This document shows positions 10,901 to 20,488 of a stretch of DNA of 64,000 nt, piece by piece. Each line of letters opens with the position of its first letter. Within the stretch, counting starts at the first letter, position 1. The DNA comes from Verticillium longisporum (Eukaryota > Ascomycota > Sordariomycetes > Glomerellales > Plectosphaerellaceae), in NCBI GenBank assembly GCA_019188255.1, contig JAETXT010000005.1, positions 1,550,001 through 1,614,000 on the forward strand, given 5' to 3'. The position numbers and the translations under genes were made by a program. The notes under the pieces are model-generated. The model ran no database searches and was not told where the DNA came from. It saw nothing but the letters and a program-made list of their open reading frames with translations.

Positions 10901-13900
10901 TCGTTTTGGAACTGTCCCACCAAATCCAGGATGAGCCCTCTTGACTTGGTAGAGTCTTGCAGGTCCGGTCCAAGGACATTGATCAGCGAGTCGACGCATC
11001 GTGCAAGTGCAGCAGTGGTCGACGTTTCCATCTCGAGATTCATGGTCACGGCTGATGAAGTTTCCGCGTTGTGAGTGTCCGAGACGTACAGCTGCACAAG
11101 CATACCCAGCGTCCCCGGGACGTAGGTGGAGAAGCTGAGCCCGGACGCATCTGCTGTCAATGCCAAAGCCTCCAGAGCCCAGAAGTGAACCATCGGGTGA
11201 GGGTCGCTGCAGAGCGACATTAGGACGCCAAGAACAGTCTTCAAGTGGTAGCCAGCCGCCATACCGCCGACCTGCTTCTGGATCGAACCTATAGCCATAG
11301 CACATCCTGCTCGGGCGCTGGGTTCTCGGTTCGCCACAATCGTGTCAACGAGATACTTGATTTCATGATTGGTAAAGGCATTGCCGCAGGCATTGCAAAG
11401 CCTGGCAACAGCGGCGTAGCCGATACTTCGTACATACTGATCCCCATCTATGATGAAGTCGCGCAGCATCTCCTGGAGCAGCTTCTCCACAGCCAAGGTC
11501 GTGACATCACCAGAAGGTGCCTGTGTTTCCTTGGCGGCAACGCGGAGGGTTGAATGGATGGCGAGACACACGTTGACATTGATGGCTGCCTTCCGGCCGG
11601 GATCTCTCTGCAATGATCCAGCCGACATGAACGTCTTGATTTGCTCAAGAATGCTTTCTTGCACCTTGGCAGGAGTCAGGGGAAAACGAAAGCAAATAGC
11701 TGGATGGCCGTGTTGATAACTTCCGTCGCTGGCGGATCGGGGGCGCCGGAATCTGTGGTATTGTTTCCGATGTATAGAAGCGAGGCATCATGCTCAAGAC
11801 TGCCACATATGGGAGATAGGAGAAGTCGGTCAATGGCCTCGTCCGGGGTATTATCCTGATGAGCATAGCCTTCCTCGAGTGAGGACTCGTGTTGACCTGG
11901 CAGACGTCGAATATTGAAGCCCGAGATCAAGCCTGTGAGGCCGAACCCAGAGTTGTCGCCGGCGTCCCAGACAGTCTCAAAATTTGCGGCTGCACTGGCG
12001 ATAGAAGCGCTGATGGAGGAACTAGGCGCATAATTCTCGGGATCGGCAAACAGTGAGATAGCAAGAGTGAGGAGGTTCGACTGAATCAGGGCCTCGCTGC
12101 CCCCGGCTGGGCTGAGGTTCACCAGCTTAGCATAACACTGCAGAACGCGGCGCTGCACCATCATGTCCAAGTCTTGCAGCTGAAGAGCCGGCGTAAGCCT
12201 CTGAGCAACATCATCCGTCATCTTCTTTGCTGGCAGAGATCGCAAGAATGCCGATGTGTTCTGAAGCATTGTCGCGATGCGTTTCGATACGTCGACTGTG
12301 AGGAGGCGGCTGTTGAACTGCAAAAAGGCCAGAATGGAGCCGAGAGCGCACTCGCGAACATGAGTGAGGAAAGAGGCTTCCAGGAAGCTACGATGGGAGG
12401 TGTTGTCCTTAGACAGGGGTTTCGGCAGTGCATTCTTCCAGAGAAGAAGTAGTTGCGAGAGATGGATTTTGACAAAGTTGGGTCCCAGAGACATAAGACC
12501 ACCGATCATGATCCACGCCACTTGGATTTGCGTGCTAGAAACCCGAAGCTCTGACTGTCCACTGGACTTCAGTAGATTGGTCGCCATGGTAAGGACTCGA
12601 CTGTTTATATCGACAGATCCGTACAATGGCCGCGAAGGGCTTGCGCTAAGCGTCGCAGCCAAGCCGTGTGCGTATCCTATACATCGACGAGGGGAGTTGC
12701 GCCCCGTTGTCAAAAGGGACAATTCGCGATTGATGCTGTTCATGCACACGGACAAACATGGCAGCAACTGTTGAGGGCAAGCAAGCACGAGTTCTTTCAT
12801 ACATGCCGAGGCATGGACCTGGACAGAATAGCTGGGGTGTTGCAGGACGCCCAGGAGGCCGTCCCTGCAGGCTTCGGCGAAGCCGTTTGCTGCTGACCCG
12901 AGGCTCTTGACTAGCGACGCAACCACGCCCAGCGCAGTGATCAATGTGTGCTTTGAAGGTTCGGGCCGGTCGGGGAGCGCTTGAGGATAGTTCTTGATGA
13001 TGTCGTTGGTGATGGCCTTAGCTGCAGCCATCTGACCTGACTCGCCGAGTATCTTTTTGCCAATGATGTCTTGCAGAATCGTGTTTGCGATGCGCCGCGA
13101 GACCAGGAGGCGGTATCTGTTATTCGTGATGCTGGGGTGGCCAAGAACATCAACAGACAGGCTGTCGACAATCTTGAGGAAGTTTGTCTCGACCGTCTTC
13201 TCGCCTAGCTTCCTGAATAATTTGCCGAAGCATACTCCAATGGCAGCCCGCGCCCTGTTCGTTGTAGAGATTTTGGTATAGTGTCCGGTCAAAATTTTCA
13301 GAATGTCCGCCAGCGACAGCGCCAAGGTCTGTCCTTTCCTTCCACCCGGCGCGGGGCTCTCCGATCGAGACGGAGGAAGATCGTCTTCGTCTTGCAGGTT
13401 GCTTGGGATGGTACTCTGGCGCTTGAGAGCCTTTGACTTGGGCTTCTTCTTGGCCACAGCCTCTGCAGCCCCTGTCTCGTTGTATGCGCGCAGCATGGCT
13501 TCGGCGAGGGTATCGGCGGCCGCATGTCGGACCTGCGTCGAAGGCGAGTCGATGACCTTGAAGATGATGGTCTGCAGTTTGTCAAAGTCGGTTGAGACCT
13601 CAAAGTATGGCGTGTACCGCACGAGCGTCCGGAGGCAGCGGCATGATGACACGATGACCAAGGCGCCCTTGTCGCTGGTCGCAAAGCTCCTAGCCTGTTT
13701 CCAGATGTCCCTGGCAATGCTTTCGTCCATGCTGCCCTCGACCATCTTGACCACCTTGGCCAGAGATGCGAAGACGGCTGCCCTCAACCCAGCGTGGTTT
13801 GAGGAAAGCTTGTGGAGTTTCAGCATGGCGCTGCAGGCAATAGGGTGCAGGCCGATCGCACTGTCTCCCGCAGACGCGAACACATCACCGAGGCACACGA

Positions 13901-14339
13901 CAGCCGCATGTTTGGCGCGCTGCGAGGATTCGGCCTTGCCCTTGCCTCCTTGTGTGATGCTGACGAGGTCGTTGATCGTCTCGAACAGCAGCTTGCGGTC
14001 TCCATGGCCGAAAATATGGGCCAGACACTTTCCGAGATTGTTCCTTACGACGCGGGTCGGCTGAGGGGTGGTCAAGTTGATGATCTGGAAGACTTCTTTC
14101 TTGAGGTAGAACTGCTGGGCGGTGCAGTCATCGTTGGAGAGCGCGAGTACATGTTTGGTCAGGGCGGCGGCCGAAGTCAGAAGGAATACCTGCTGCTGGT
14201 TGGCGGGTAGGGATTGGAGTTTGGGGAGGTCGAGCTCTGGGTTGGCAGACACGGCAGCGGGAGCTACCGCGGGCGGTACTGGCGCCGCGGGGCCGCCATT
14301 GGATCCGCCATGAGGCCCCGAGGGCTCTGTTGACGACAT
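7995..14339 (-). CDS. Laa1/HEATR5-type HEAT-repeat AP-1 accessory protein (two frameshifts)
   Basis: This very large alpha-solenoid protein matches Laa1/HEATR5, which binds the AP-1 clathrin adaptor and helps localise it to the trans-Golgi and endosomes. The N terminus (MSSTEPSGPHGG) leads into family blocks such as VRNNLGKCLAHIFGHGD, VVCLGDVFASAGD and ALRALSR-free HEAT helices throughout. One intron, 8508..8617 (110 nt), lies near the 3' end; the last exon encodes LVAQTLTQYVASIAAVGKR and ends LKMNFGG. Two junctions need one extra base to keep frame: a 4-G run at 11679-11682 and a 5-G run at 9710-9714 (plus-strand bases). With both restored the coding length is 6,237 nt, about 2,078 residues, close to yeast Laa1 (about 2,014). 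That exact fit supports a single intact gene with two indel errors. It is divergent from the TACO1 gene across a 366-bp shared promoter. Confidence 0.88.
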
Positions 14340-14705
14340 GAGTAGAGCAGAGGAGATGCTGTCGTCGTGATCTTGGCGGCCTGAGAAGATGGATGTATAT
14401 GGCCCTGGAGGGTTGGTTGGGTGAGGTGTAGGTTAGGCTGCCGTCAACTCGAAGCTTGGAGTGTAGGTCCAGGCTAGGAGGTGTGGAGGGATGGAAATAG
14501 TGCAGTTAAAGGGGTTGTACAGCATGTCATCACCCTTGAGCTGGACCTGCCAATCACCACTCCCAGCCAGTCTTCAACATGTCCCACCCGCCATGTTCCA
14601 CTTTATTTTTTGGCCAGACCCTCGACTTTGACCTTGGAGTCGACCTCTAGCTCTTGAGCTTGTTGATCGTGATGAGGTTGATCTCTGGTCGACCGTGTGT
14701 GCACG
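14340..14705. promoter_or_regulatory. Shared divergent promoter region between Laa1 and TACO1 genes
   Basis: This 366-bp gap separates two divergently oriented starts (minus at 14339, plus at 14706), so it must hold both promoters. No specific factor site is claimed. Confidence 0.5.
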
Positions 14706-15672
14706 ATGCGTCCGTTCTCCTCCTCCTCCTTGATCCGAAAACACTTAGGGTTCCTGCAGAGCCCACCCCTCTGTCGCCAATGCCTCCGGCAGTTTTCCAC
14801 CACCCCGCCCCTGGCTTCAGGTCACAACAAATGGTCTAAGATCAAGCATCGCAAGGGTGCCGCTGATGTTCAAAAGACAGGCCTCCGCGCCGAATCGTCG
14901 CGCATGATCGCGCTGCTCTCACGGTGTCCGTCCTTCTCCCGTTTCTCGCCAGCTTGTGCAGTTGCTTACAGGCACCATCATAGTGCACGGCGAGACCAGC
15001 CCTCAAGTCGGCGCCGCCCTCGCAACTGCCAAGAAGGCTGGCGTTCCGAAGCACATCCTCGAGGGCGCCGTGGCGCGAGGCCAGGGCCGCTCTGCCTCCG
15101 GAGCCAGCCTCGAGCCCCTGACCATCGAAATCATCATGTCCCCGGGCGTGGCATTGATCGTGGACTGCGAGACCGATAGCAAGGGCAGGAGTCTGCAGGA
15201 TCTCATGTTGATTGCCAAGCGGCACAAGGGCCGCACAGGCTCATCTGCGACGTTCCTGTTCACAAGGTTGGGTCGCGTAGTCTTTGAACCTAGAGACCCA
15301 GCAGCACCGGCTGAGACGCCGGCGGTGACCGTCGACGATATCTTGGATGAAGCCATCGAAGCGGGCGCCGAGGATATTGAGACCGATGATGATGGAAACA
15401 TTGCCATTTGGACGCAGCCGAACATGACCACGGCTGTGACGCAAGCACTGGGGCCCAGCTTCGGAGACCGCATTCTCAGTTCGGAGATCATTTGGGCAGC
15501 GAATGAAGATACCAAGGTGAAGGTCGACACAGAGCTCGACGCACAAGGCCTTGCCGACCTGCTGGCTGCCCTACAGGAGCAACCAGAGGTGCAGGGCATC
15601 TACGCCAATGTTGCCCGGGGGTCCATCTCGGACGAAGATTGGCAGCGCATCGAGGAGAACCTTGATACGTGA
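14706..15672 (+). CDS. TACO1/YebC-family mitochondrial translational activator
   Basis: The protein belongs to the YebC/TACO1 family; in mitochondria TACO1 promotes synthesis of cytochrome c oxidase subunit I. The first 35 residues (MRPFSSSSLIRK ... RQFSTTPPLAS) are Ser/Arg-rich with no acids, a typical mitochondrial presequence. The family signature follows at once: GHNKWSKIKHRKGAADVQK, then AKKAGVPKHILEGAVARGQG, IEIIMSPGVALIVDCETD and the acidic C-terminal domain. I used ATG 14706. One intron interrupts the gene near 14926..14971; it is only about 46 nt, and its exact borders are uncertain, since an adjacent donor 2 nt upstream exists but does not keep frame with this acceptor. Predicted length is 306 residues, normal for the family. 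It converges on PET100, also a cytochrome oxidase biogenesis factor, 282 bp away. Confidence 0.9.
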
Positions 15673-15954
15673 CATGGCAAACTCCTAGTCGTACACTTGT
15701 ATTGGTACATGTATACCCAGTCTTGTACAATATGTAGAACAGTAGCCACTAAGGGCTCATGAGGAGCGACACCTGGTGGCCCAGTGTCGCCAGACAAAAG
15801 CCCCCGTCCTTTCCGAACGCCAGAATCAATACACATGTCCCAACACGGGTTGCTTTGAGCCCAATGGCCCATGCCATTCCCACCACAGTCATAGCGGAGT
15901 ATTCCACCCTTCTCTGTTTTCCAGCTTGAGATGATCGAGTAGCCGTAGCGTGAT

Positions 15955-16279
15955 CTACGAGTCGTCCTGCTGTTGCTGCGAGACACCCTCGTGCTCCTCC
16001 CTCTTCCGTCGCAGGTCCTCGACGTACCGCTGTCGTTGCATCAAGCGCTTGTATTCTTCCTTGATCTCATCGCGCTGAAAGGGGATCTTATGTGAGTTCT
16101 CGGCCTTCGGCCAGTAGCCGGCCACGGCGAAGCGTTCGTCGAGGTTGGTGCCGAAGTAGTACATGATGCCAATAGGGAACATCAGGTACATGCCGAACTG
16201 CTGTCGTCAGCCTGGGGTCCATCGATATAAAAGCAATTGATCGAGTCACCTTAAAAGCTTCAAGGTTGAGACCGCCCAT
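15955..16279 (-). CDS. pet100: PET100 cytochrome c oxidase assembly factor
   Basis: A small protein of 90 residues matches mitochondrial PET100, an inner-membrane factor that helps assemble complex IV. Exon 1 (16250..16279) encodes only MGGLNLEAFK; a 52-nt intron (16198..16249, gtgact ... gcag) follows; exon 2 (15955..16197) continues FGMYLMFPIGIMYYFGTNLD, which is the family hallmark and a single membrane segment at about residues 11-26. Further family blocks are RFAVAGYWPK and HKIPF. The C terminus is a charged helix rich in Arg, Glu and Lys that ends in a Gln run. The tiny first exon explains why the start is easily missed. The spliced start is convincing because both halves match the family without a gap. 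Confidence 0.93.
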
Positions 16280-16894
16280 TGTGATGAGGTTGACTGGTCG
16301 TGGCTGCGATGCTAGGTATGGTTGTCGAAGGTGGGATGATGGCTACACCGGAGCGGGTGGGAAGAATTGCATGATGCTGGTTATTGGAGCCTCAAGCCAA
16401 TCATATTCTATGCAATGCGACTCTTCGGTTCAGCCAATGGGCGGCCTCGAGTTCCAGTTTGGCTCCACTTTCAAGCTACAGTACGTCCAGCACAAGGCAC
16501 TTCTCAGAATCACCAGGTTCCTTTCCCTGAAACGTCCGCAGCACAACGCCATTCTCTCGCAGGTAAGGTTGAGCTCCTTCAAAGTCTCCCCACGCCATTA
16601 CTGAAGGACTGGGTGTGTGATGAGCCCTTCTCGACTCATCATTCGCTTCTTTCACCTGACAAAGAAACAAGACGGCCACTGTGATCTTGCACTAGGCACA
16701 TTCGTCGACTCTCATGCGTGCAAGGCTAGATACCAAGAGAGACATAATCATCATGGCGCTCGAATTATATCTGCTCATTGCGCACGAGAATTCATTCTGA
16801 ATAGCTTCGCGATTTTTCGTAACCTTCAATCACAACGGATACGCATCAGAACCCGACGCCAATCGATTTGGACTTTCTGTCATGTGTTCGGGAC
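16280..16894. other. Intergenic region, 0.6 kb
   Basis: It holds the upstream region of PET100 and the 3' flank of the unknown 815-residue gene. No gene seen. Confidence 0.5.
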
Positions 16895-19342
16895 TTAAAT
16901 GAAGCATGCGACCTTTTTGAAAAATTCCTGACGGTCGAACTCCGCCTGAGGTTTGTCACCAGGGCTGGGCACCGGTATCGTAGCCGACGCTGCCGCTAGA
17001 TGACATGGAAGACATTCGCCGTGGCTCACGAAGATTTCCTTCCTATTACCCAGCAGCTCATCCAACGACGCGAGTGCAATCAACAGCTCAAGATCCTTCG
17101 AACCCAGATTCGACCAAATAAGACAACGCAGTCTGGGCGATGAGTTCTGGTCGTTGGGTGTGATCGATCCTCTGTCGACGCCCCAACCTTGCTGAACAGT
17201 GAACAGTTCCAAGGCTTCAGAGTTCATTGAAGAGCAATGATGTTTGTCACACCAGACTCGTCTTGATCCTCTCAGCAAGTCTATAGTGATTTGCCCAGGG
17301 CGCAGTATAATATAATCGTTTCCGTTGACTTCACAAGCTCGATAGAATAGGGACAGCCTGCCTGGCCCCGCCAACTCGACCACTTCTTGCGTCACCGAGA
17401 ACGTAGCTGCACACTCCTTGGGCCGTGACCGGTCAGGATTCTGAAGCCGCCCCCGCGGTGCACCGTTACTTGGCATCTTCTCGCTTGATCCGGACGAACT
17501 CAGTTCTGGATGACATGTTCGTGTGTGCACATCTATACCCCGGAGCAGTTTGGCAGTCTTTAGCGTCGAAACAGTCTGTATCAGATCGACAATCCTATCG
17601 TTGATTTTGGCGTAAGCCCGTGGGTTGTTTCCAATCCTTTTTATGTGGCCAGGGATCACATGGATCTGTCGTAATTTATTGGCGTGAGAAGTCAAGTCCA
17701 CAGCCATCTCAGCAAACACACAGATTCCTTCGTGATGAATAGCTAGAATTGCTATATCATCTTCGACTTGGGTAGAAAAATCGAATTGCAAACCGCCGAA
17801 GAGATCCAGAATATCAACTAGCACTCTGTTCCAGTCGTCCAAGCCTCCGGAGTCCACTGCGGCCGAGTAATTAAATCCCGAAAAGCGGATATTACGCCGA
17901 AAAGCACTAACGTTGACGTTCAGGTATATGCTCCAAAGTCCCTCTGTAATCGGATGTAAGGACAGCTCGGTATGAATTCTCAGCGAAGACATCAAGGACA
18001 CCGTTCTGACTATCGCGACCGCCAAGCTCGCTGAACAACGTCCGGATGACCATGTGCGGTTGAGCCCTCTGCATACGCGACACTTGCAATGGTATTGTAA
18101 CATATCGAGATCTGTTTGTATCTGGCTGTAAGCAACCGTGCAAGTCGTAGCCGCAGCATCTTCCATGTGTTGACGGAGCTCTGGGTTGGAAAGCTCATGG
18201 AAGGTTTGACTAACGGAATTGATGAACCCGCGCCCATAACTGGCCTCCGTGAAGTCAACAAAGCTCTCACGGCGACAGCCGCCGACATCACGCTCACCCA
18301 CCGCTAGTGCCAATTTAACCCGTGCAATACTTCCAAGAAGAGAGCCGAGTAATTTGGGAGCCTTCATGAGTTTAAGGAAGATGTCGCCGAAAGTTAGGCT
18401 CAGCGCTAAGTCCCAGGGAACGCGGCTGCGTAGTGCGAAAGACTTCTCGTCCTCCAGCACGATGATGTTTCTGATGCTCCCAATCACATACGATGTGCTT
18501 GATATGTCGATCATCGCAGTAGTTGTTGCACTGCCATACTGGACGTGAACCTTTGCCGTAATAGGATCGATCGGACATTCCCCAATTGACGGAGCGAACA
18601 AAACCTTGCCATTTTCGTCCTCGACATACGTGTTCAGGTCGAAAAGCCAGTGTGAGATGGCAGCGATGAAAGCACAGCTGGAACCCCCAACGACAGTAAT
18701 ACGGCTGTGTTTCTTGGTGGTGATGTCGAAGACACCACGAAGAGCTTTTGCAACGTCGGCAGGCTCAGAGCATTGTTGTTCTGCTGCTTCTGGGCTAGGA
18801 ATGGGGCGGTGGAGCTCCATCATGCGATGGTGAACTTCGGGGAACGGCGAGGCTGACAGCACCCCACTGCACACCTTGACGAGACTCCTGAATTGTTCAA
18901 GCGATGGCTTGTACTCTTCTGGAAACTCATACACCTTCCACAGGGCAGAAAGAATCATCGCTGGCATGCCCCCGTGATGTACTTCGGCCAAACAAGCGCA
19001 CAGTGTGATAAGTTTGAGGCCTCGAATACTCTCGGTCATGGTGCGAAAGAAACTCCGATGGCCGAATCCAAAGTAGAGAAGATTCGATGCAACGCTGTGA
19101 ATTTTGAGCCTCTTAATGGCATCATCGAGTCTCTGAAGTCCACGTTCGGGTATCTCAAAGCGTGTGACAAGTTGCAACCCGGCCGCGTAAGTGAAGGGCT
19201 GGACTCCAGCTCCTTGGATCCGTGCCAGGATGTCGATGCTGAATTTTGGAACTGTGGTGCCAAAGGCGACCCAGTCGACAGAGCCTGTTGGGAGGGACCG
19301 TCGGGCATGATTCAATCGCGTTTCAAGGCTTTGAGAGGCCAT
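16895..19342 (-). CDS. Uncharacterised 815-residue fungal protein
   Basis: A single uninterrupted frame of 815 codons, starting MASQSLETRLNHARRSL and ending FFKKVACFI, is certainly coding in appearance but I do not recognise a named family. Visible features: a largely helical, moderately hydrophobic N-terminal half; a VVGGSSCAFIAAISHWLFD segment near residue 217 that could be a buried helix; a Cys cluster CKCRVC at residues 419-424; and a Ser/Arg/Pro-rich linker around residues 615-650 (SSSGSSEKMPSNGAPRGR). It has no convincing signal peptide or multiple membrane spans. The gene has no intron and lower GC than its neighbours. It sits at the left edge of a block of non-housekeeping genes, which fits a lineage-specific or expanded fungal family; that is inference. 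Confidence 0.75.
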   Translation of the reverse strand: MASQSLETRLNHARRSLPTGSVDWVAFGTTVPKFSIDILARIQGAGVQPFTYAAGLQLVTRFEIPERGLQRLDDAIKRLKIHSVASNLLYFGFGHRSFFRTMTESIRGLKLITLCACLAEVHHGGMPAMILSALWKVYEFPEEYKPSLEQFRSLVKVCSGVLSASPFPEVHHRMMELHRPIPSPEAAEQQCSEPADVAKALRGVFDITTKKHSRITVVGGSSCAFIAAISHWLFDLNTYVEDENGKVLFAPSIGECPIDPITAKVHVQYGSATTTAMIDISSTSYVIGSIRNIIVLEDEKSFALRSRVPWDLALSLTFGDIFLKLMKAPKLLGSLLGSIARVKLALAVGERDVGGCRRESFVDFTEASYGRGFINSVSQTFHELSNPELRQHMEDAAATTCTVAYSQIQTDLDMLQYHCKCRVCRGLNRTWSSGRCSASLAVAIVRTVSLMSSLRIHTELSLHPITEGLWSIYLNVNVSAFRRNIRFSGFNYSAAVDSGGLDDWNRVLVDILDLFGGLQFDFSTQVEDDIAILAIHHEGICVFAEMAVDLTSHANKLRQIHVIPGHIKRIGNNPRAYAKINDRIVDLIQTVSTLKTAKLLRGIDVHTRTCHPELSSSGSSEKMPSNGAPRGRLQNPDRSRPKECAATFSVTQEVVELAGPGRLSLFYRACEVNGNDYIILRPGQITIDLLRGSRRVWCDKHHCSSMNSEALELFTVQQGWGVDRGSITPNDQNSSPRLRCLIWSNLGSKDLELLIALASLDELLGNRKEIFVSHGECLPCHLAAASATIPVPSPGDKPQAEFDRQEFFKKVACFI

Positions 19343-20488
19343 CAGTGAGCGTTCCCTTGGTGACCAAGATACTCAACTCACTTGTTATGAACTTGAAGAA
19401 AAGAGGAATGCGGCTTTGGCTATTTCGAGCAGTAATAAGAGGGGAGATGCTGAAGATGCGGAAAGCAGGCGACGGACGAGACCAGATGGAGGCGACCCAG
19501 GACAGGACCTCCTGTCAGATTATAAGAGCACCATGCTGAACCCTTCGGCCAGCGCCATAACGGAGCTCACGACTTCCTCACAACCACGTCACAGAAGAAA
19601 GAGGGGCGAACTGCTTTCTCACAGGCGACAGCTCGCAGCCTGCTTCATGCATGCCTTGGCCCAACCACCCAGTCCAATAGTTGATAGCCACATGCCGAGC
19701 TGTATGCAGTTCCTCGCCCGGGCTGTCTGCGGGGCTCATCGTAGCCTGAATCACGGCCGGGGTGATGGTTGTGTAACACTCCATGATGGTGGTCTCAGAT
19801 AAGAAGACACAAATGACGAAGATGGGCGCCTCGGACGTCGGTTGTCACTTTTGCGAGGCGGACTCTTGATCAGGGGGCCGGAATGATGTGCTCGGCATTG
19901 TAGAAATTTTGGATGAAAGAAGCCTATCATAAGGCAACCACATTGGCCTACCTGTCCTTGTGTCAGCGAACCTTGTCAAGAGCTGAGACGGCAGTATCTT
20001 AGCCAACGGGCTACTGTGCCGAAAAGAACGACAAATATCTGTAAAGCTCGTGAATCAATTCATAATCAGACGACGCGCCCAGCTCCCCACAACAAATACG
20101 TTGAGGCAGTCACAAGATCCGAATTGGGGGCGGACCTGGAAGAAAAATCAACTGCCGCAGTAGCAGCCGCTTGTATCCAGAGATTACCTAGCAGGAATAG
20201 CTTTTCCTCCGCAACGCCTTGCTCCCTTTCCAGCTTTTGGAACAAGAAAAGCCTTAACAGCATGTGCACCTCGCCCAGCCACAACACCAGGTGTTACCCC
20301 CCGGCCCTTGAGCCATGAAAAACCAAGACCACAAAGCGCCCAAGCCTTGAACCGTCCCCGTTCCCCCGCCTCTAGGTAAAGATAAGGATGTTCCCGGACC
20401 TTTTAATCCTTTTACAGGCCGTCTTTTAATGGCAACCTCCCGTGGCCCAGGTAGTTGTACACATTATAAACACTCATAGGTGTTCGCA
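19343..20488. other. Intergenic region, 1.1 kb
   Basis: Upstream region of the 815-residue gene and 3' flank of the next minus-strand gene. The open frames here have no family-like content. Confidence 0.5.

Noticed and set aside
11684..11739. A 56-nt intron at the first Laa1 frame break
   Set aside because: It would remove conserved residues of the family block, and the donor gttatc is unlikely.
13303..14064. A 253-codon plus-strand frame
   Set aside because: It is antisense to the Laa1 N terminus, which has clear family motifs.
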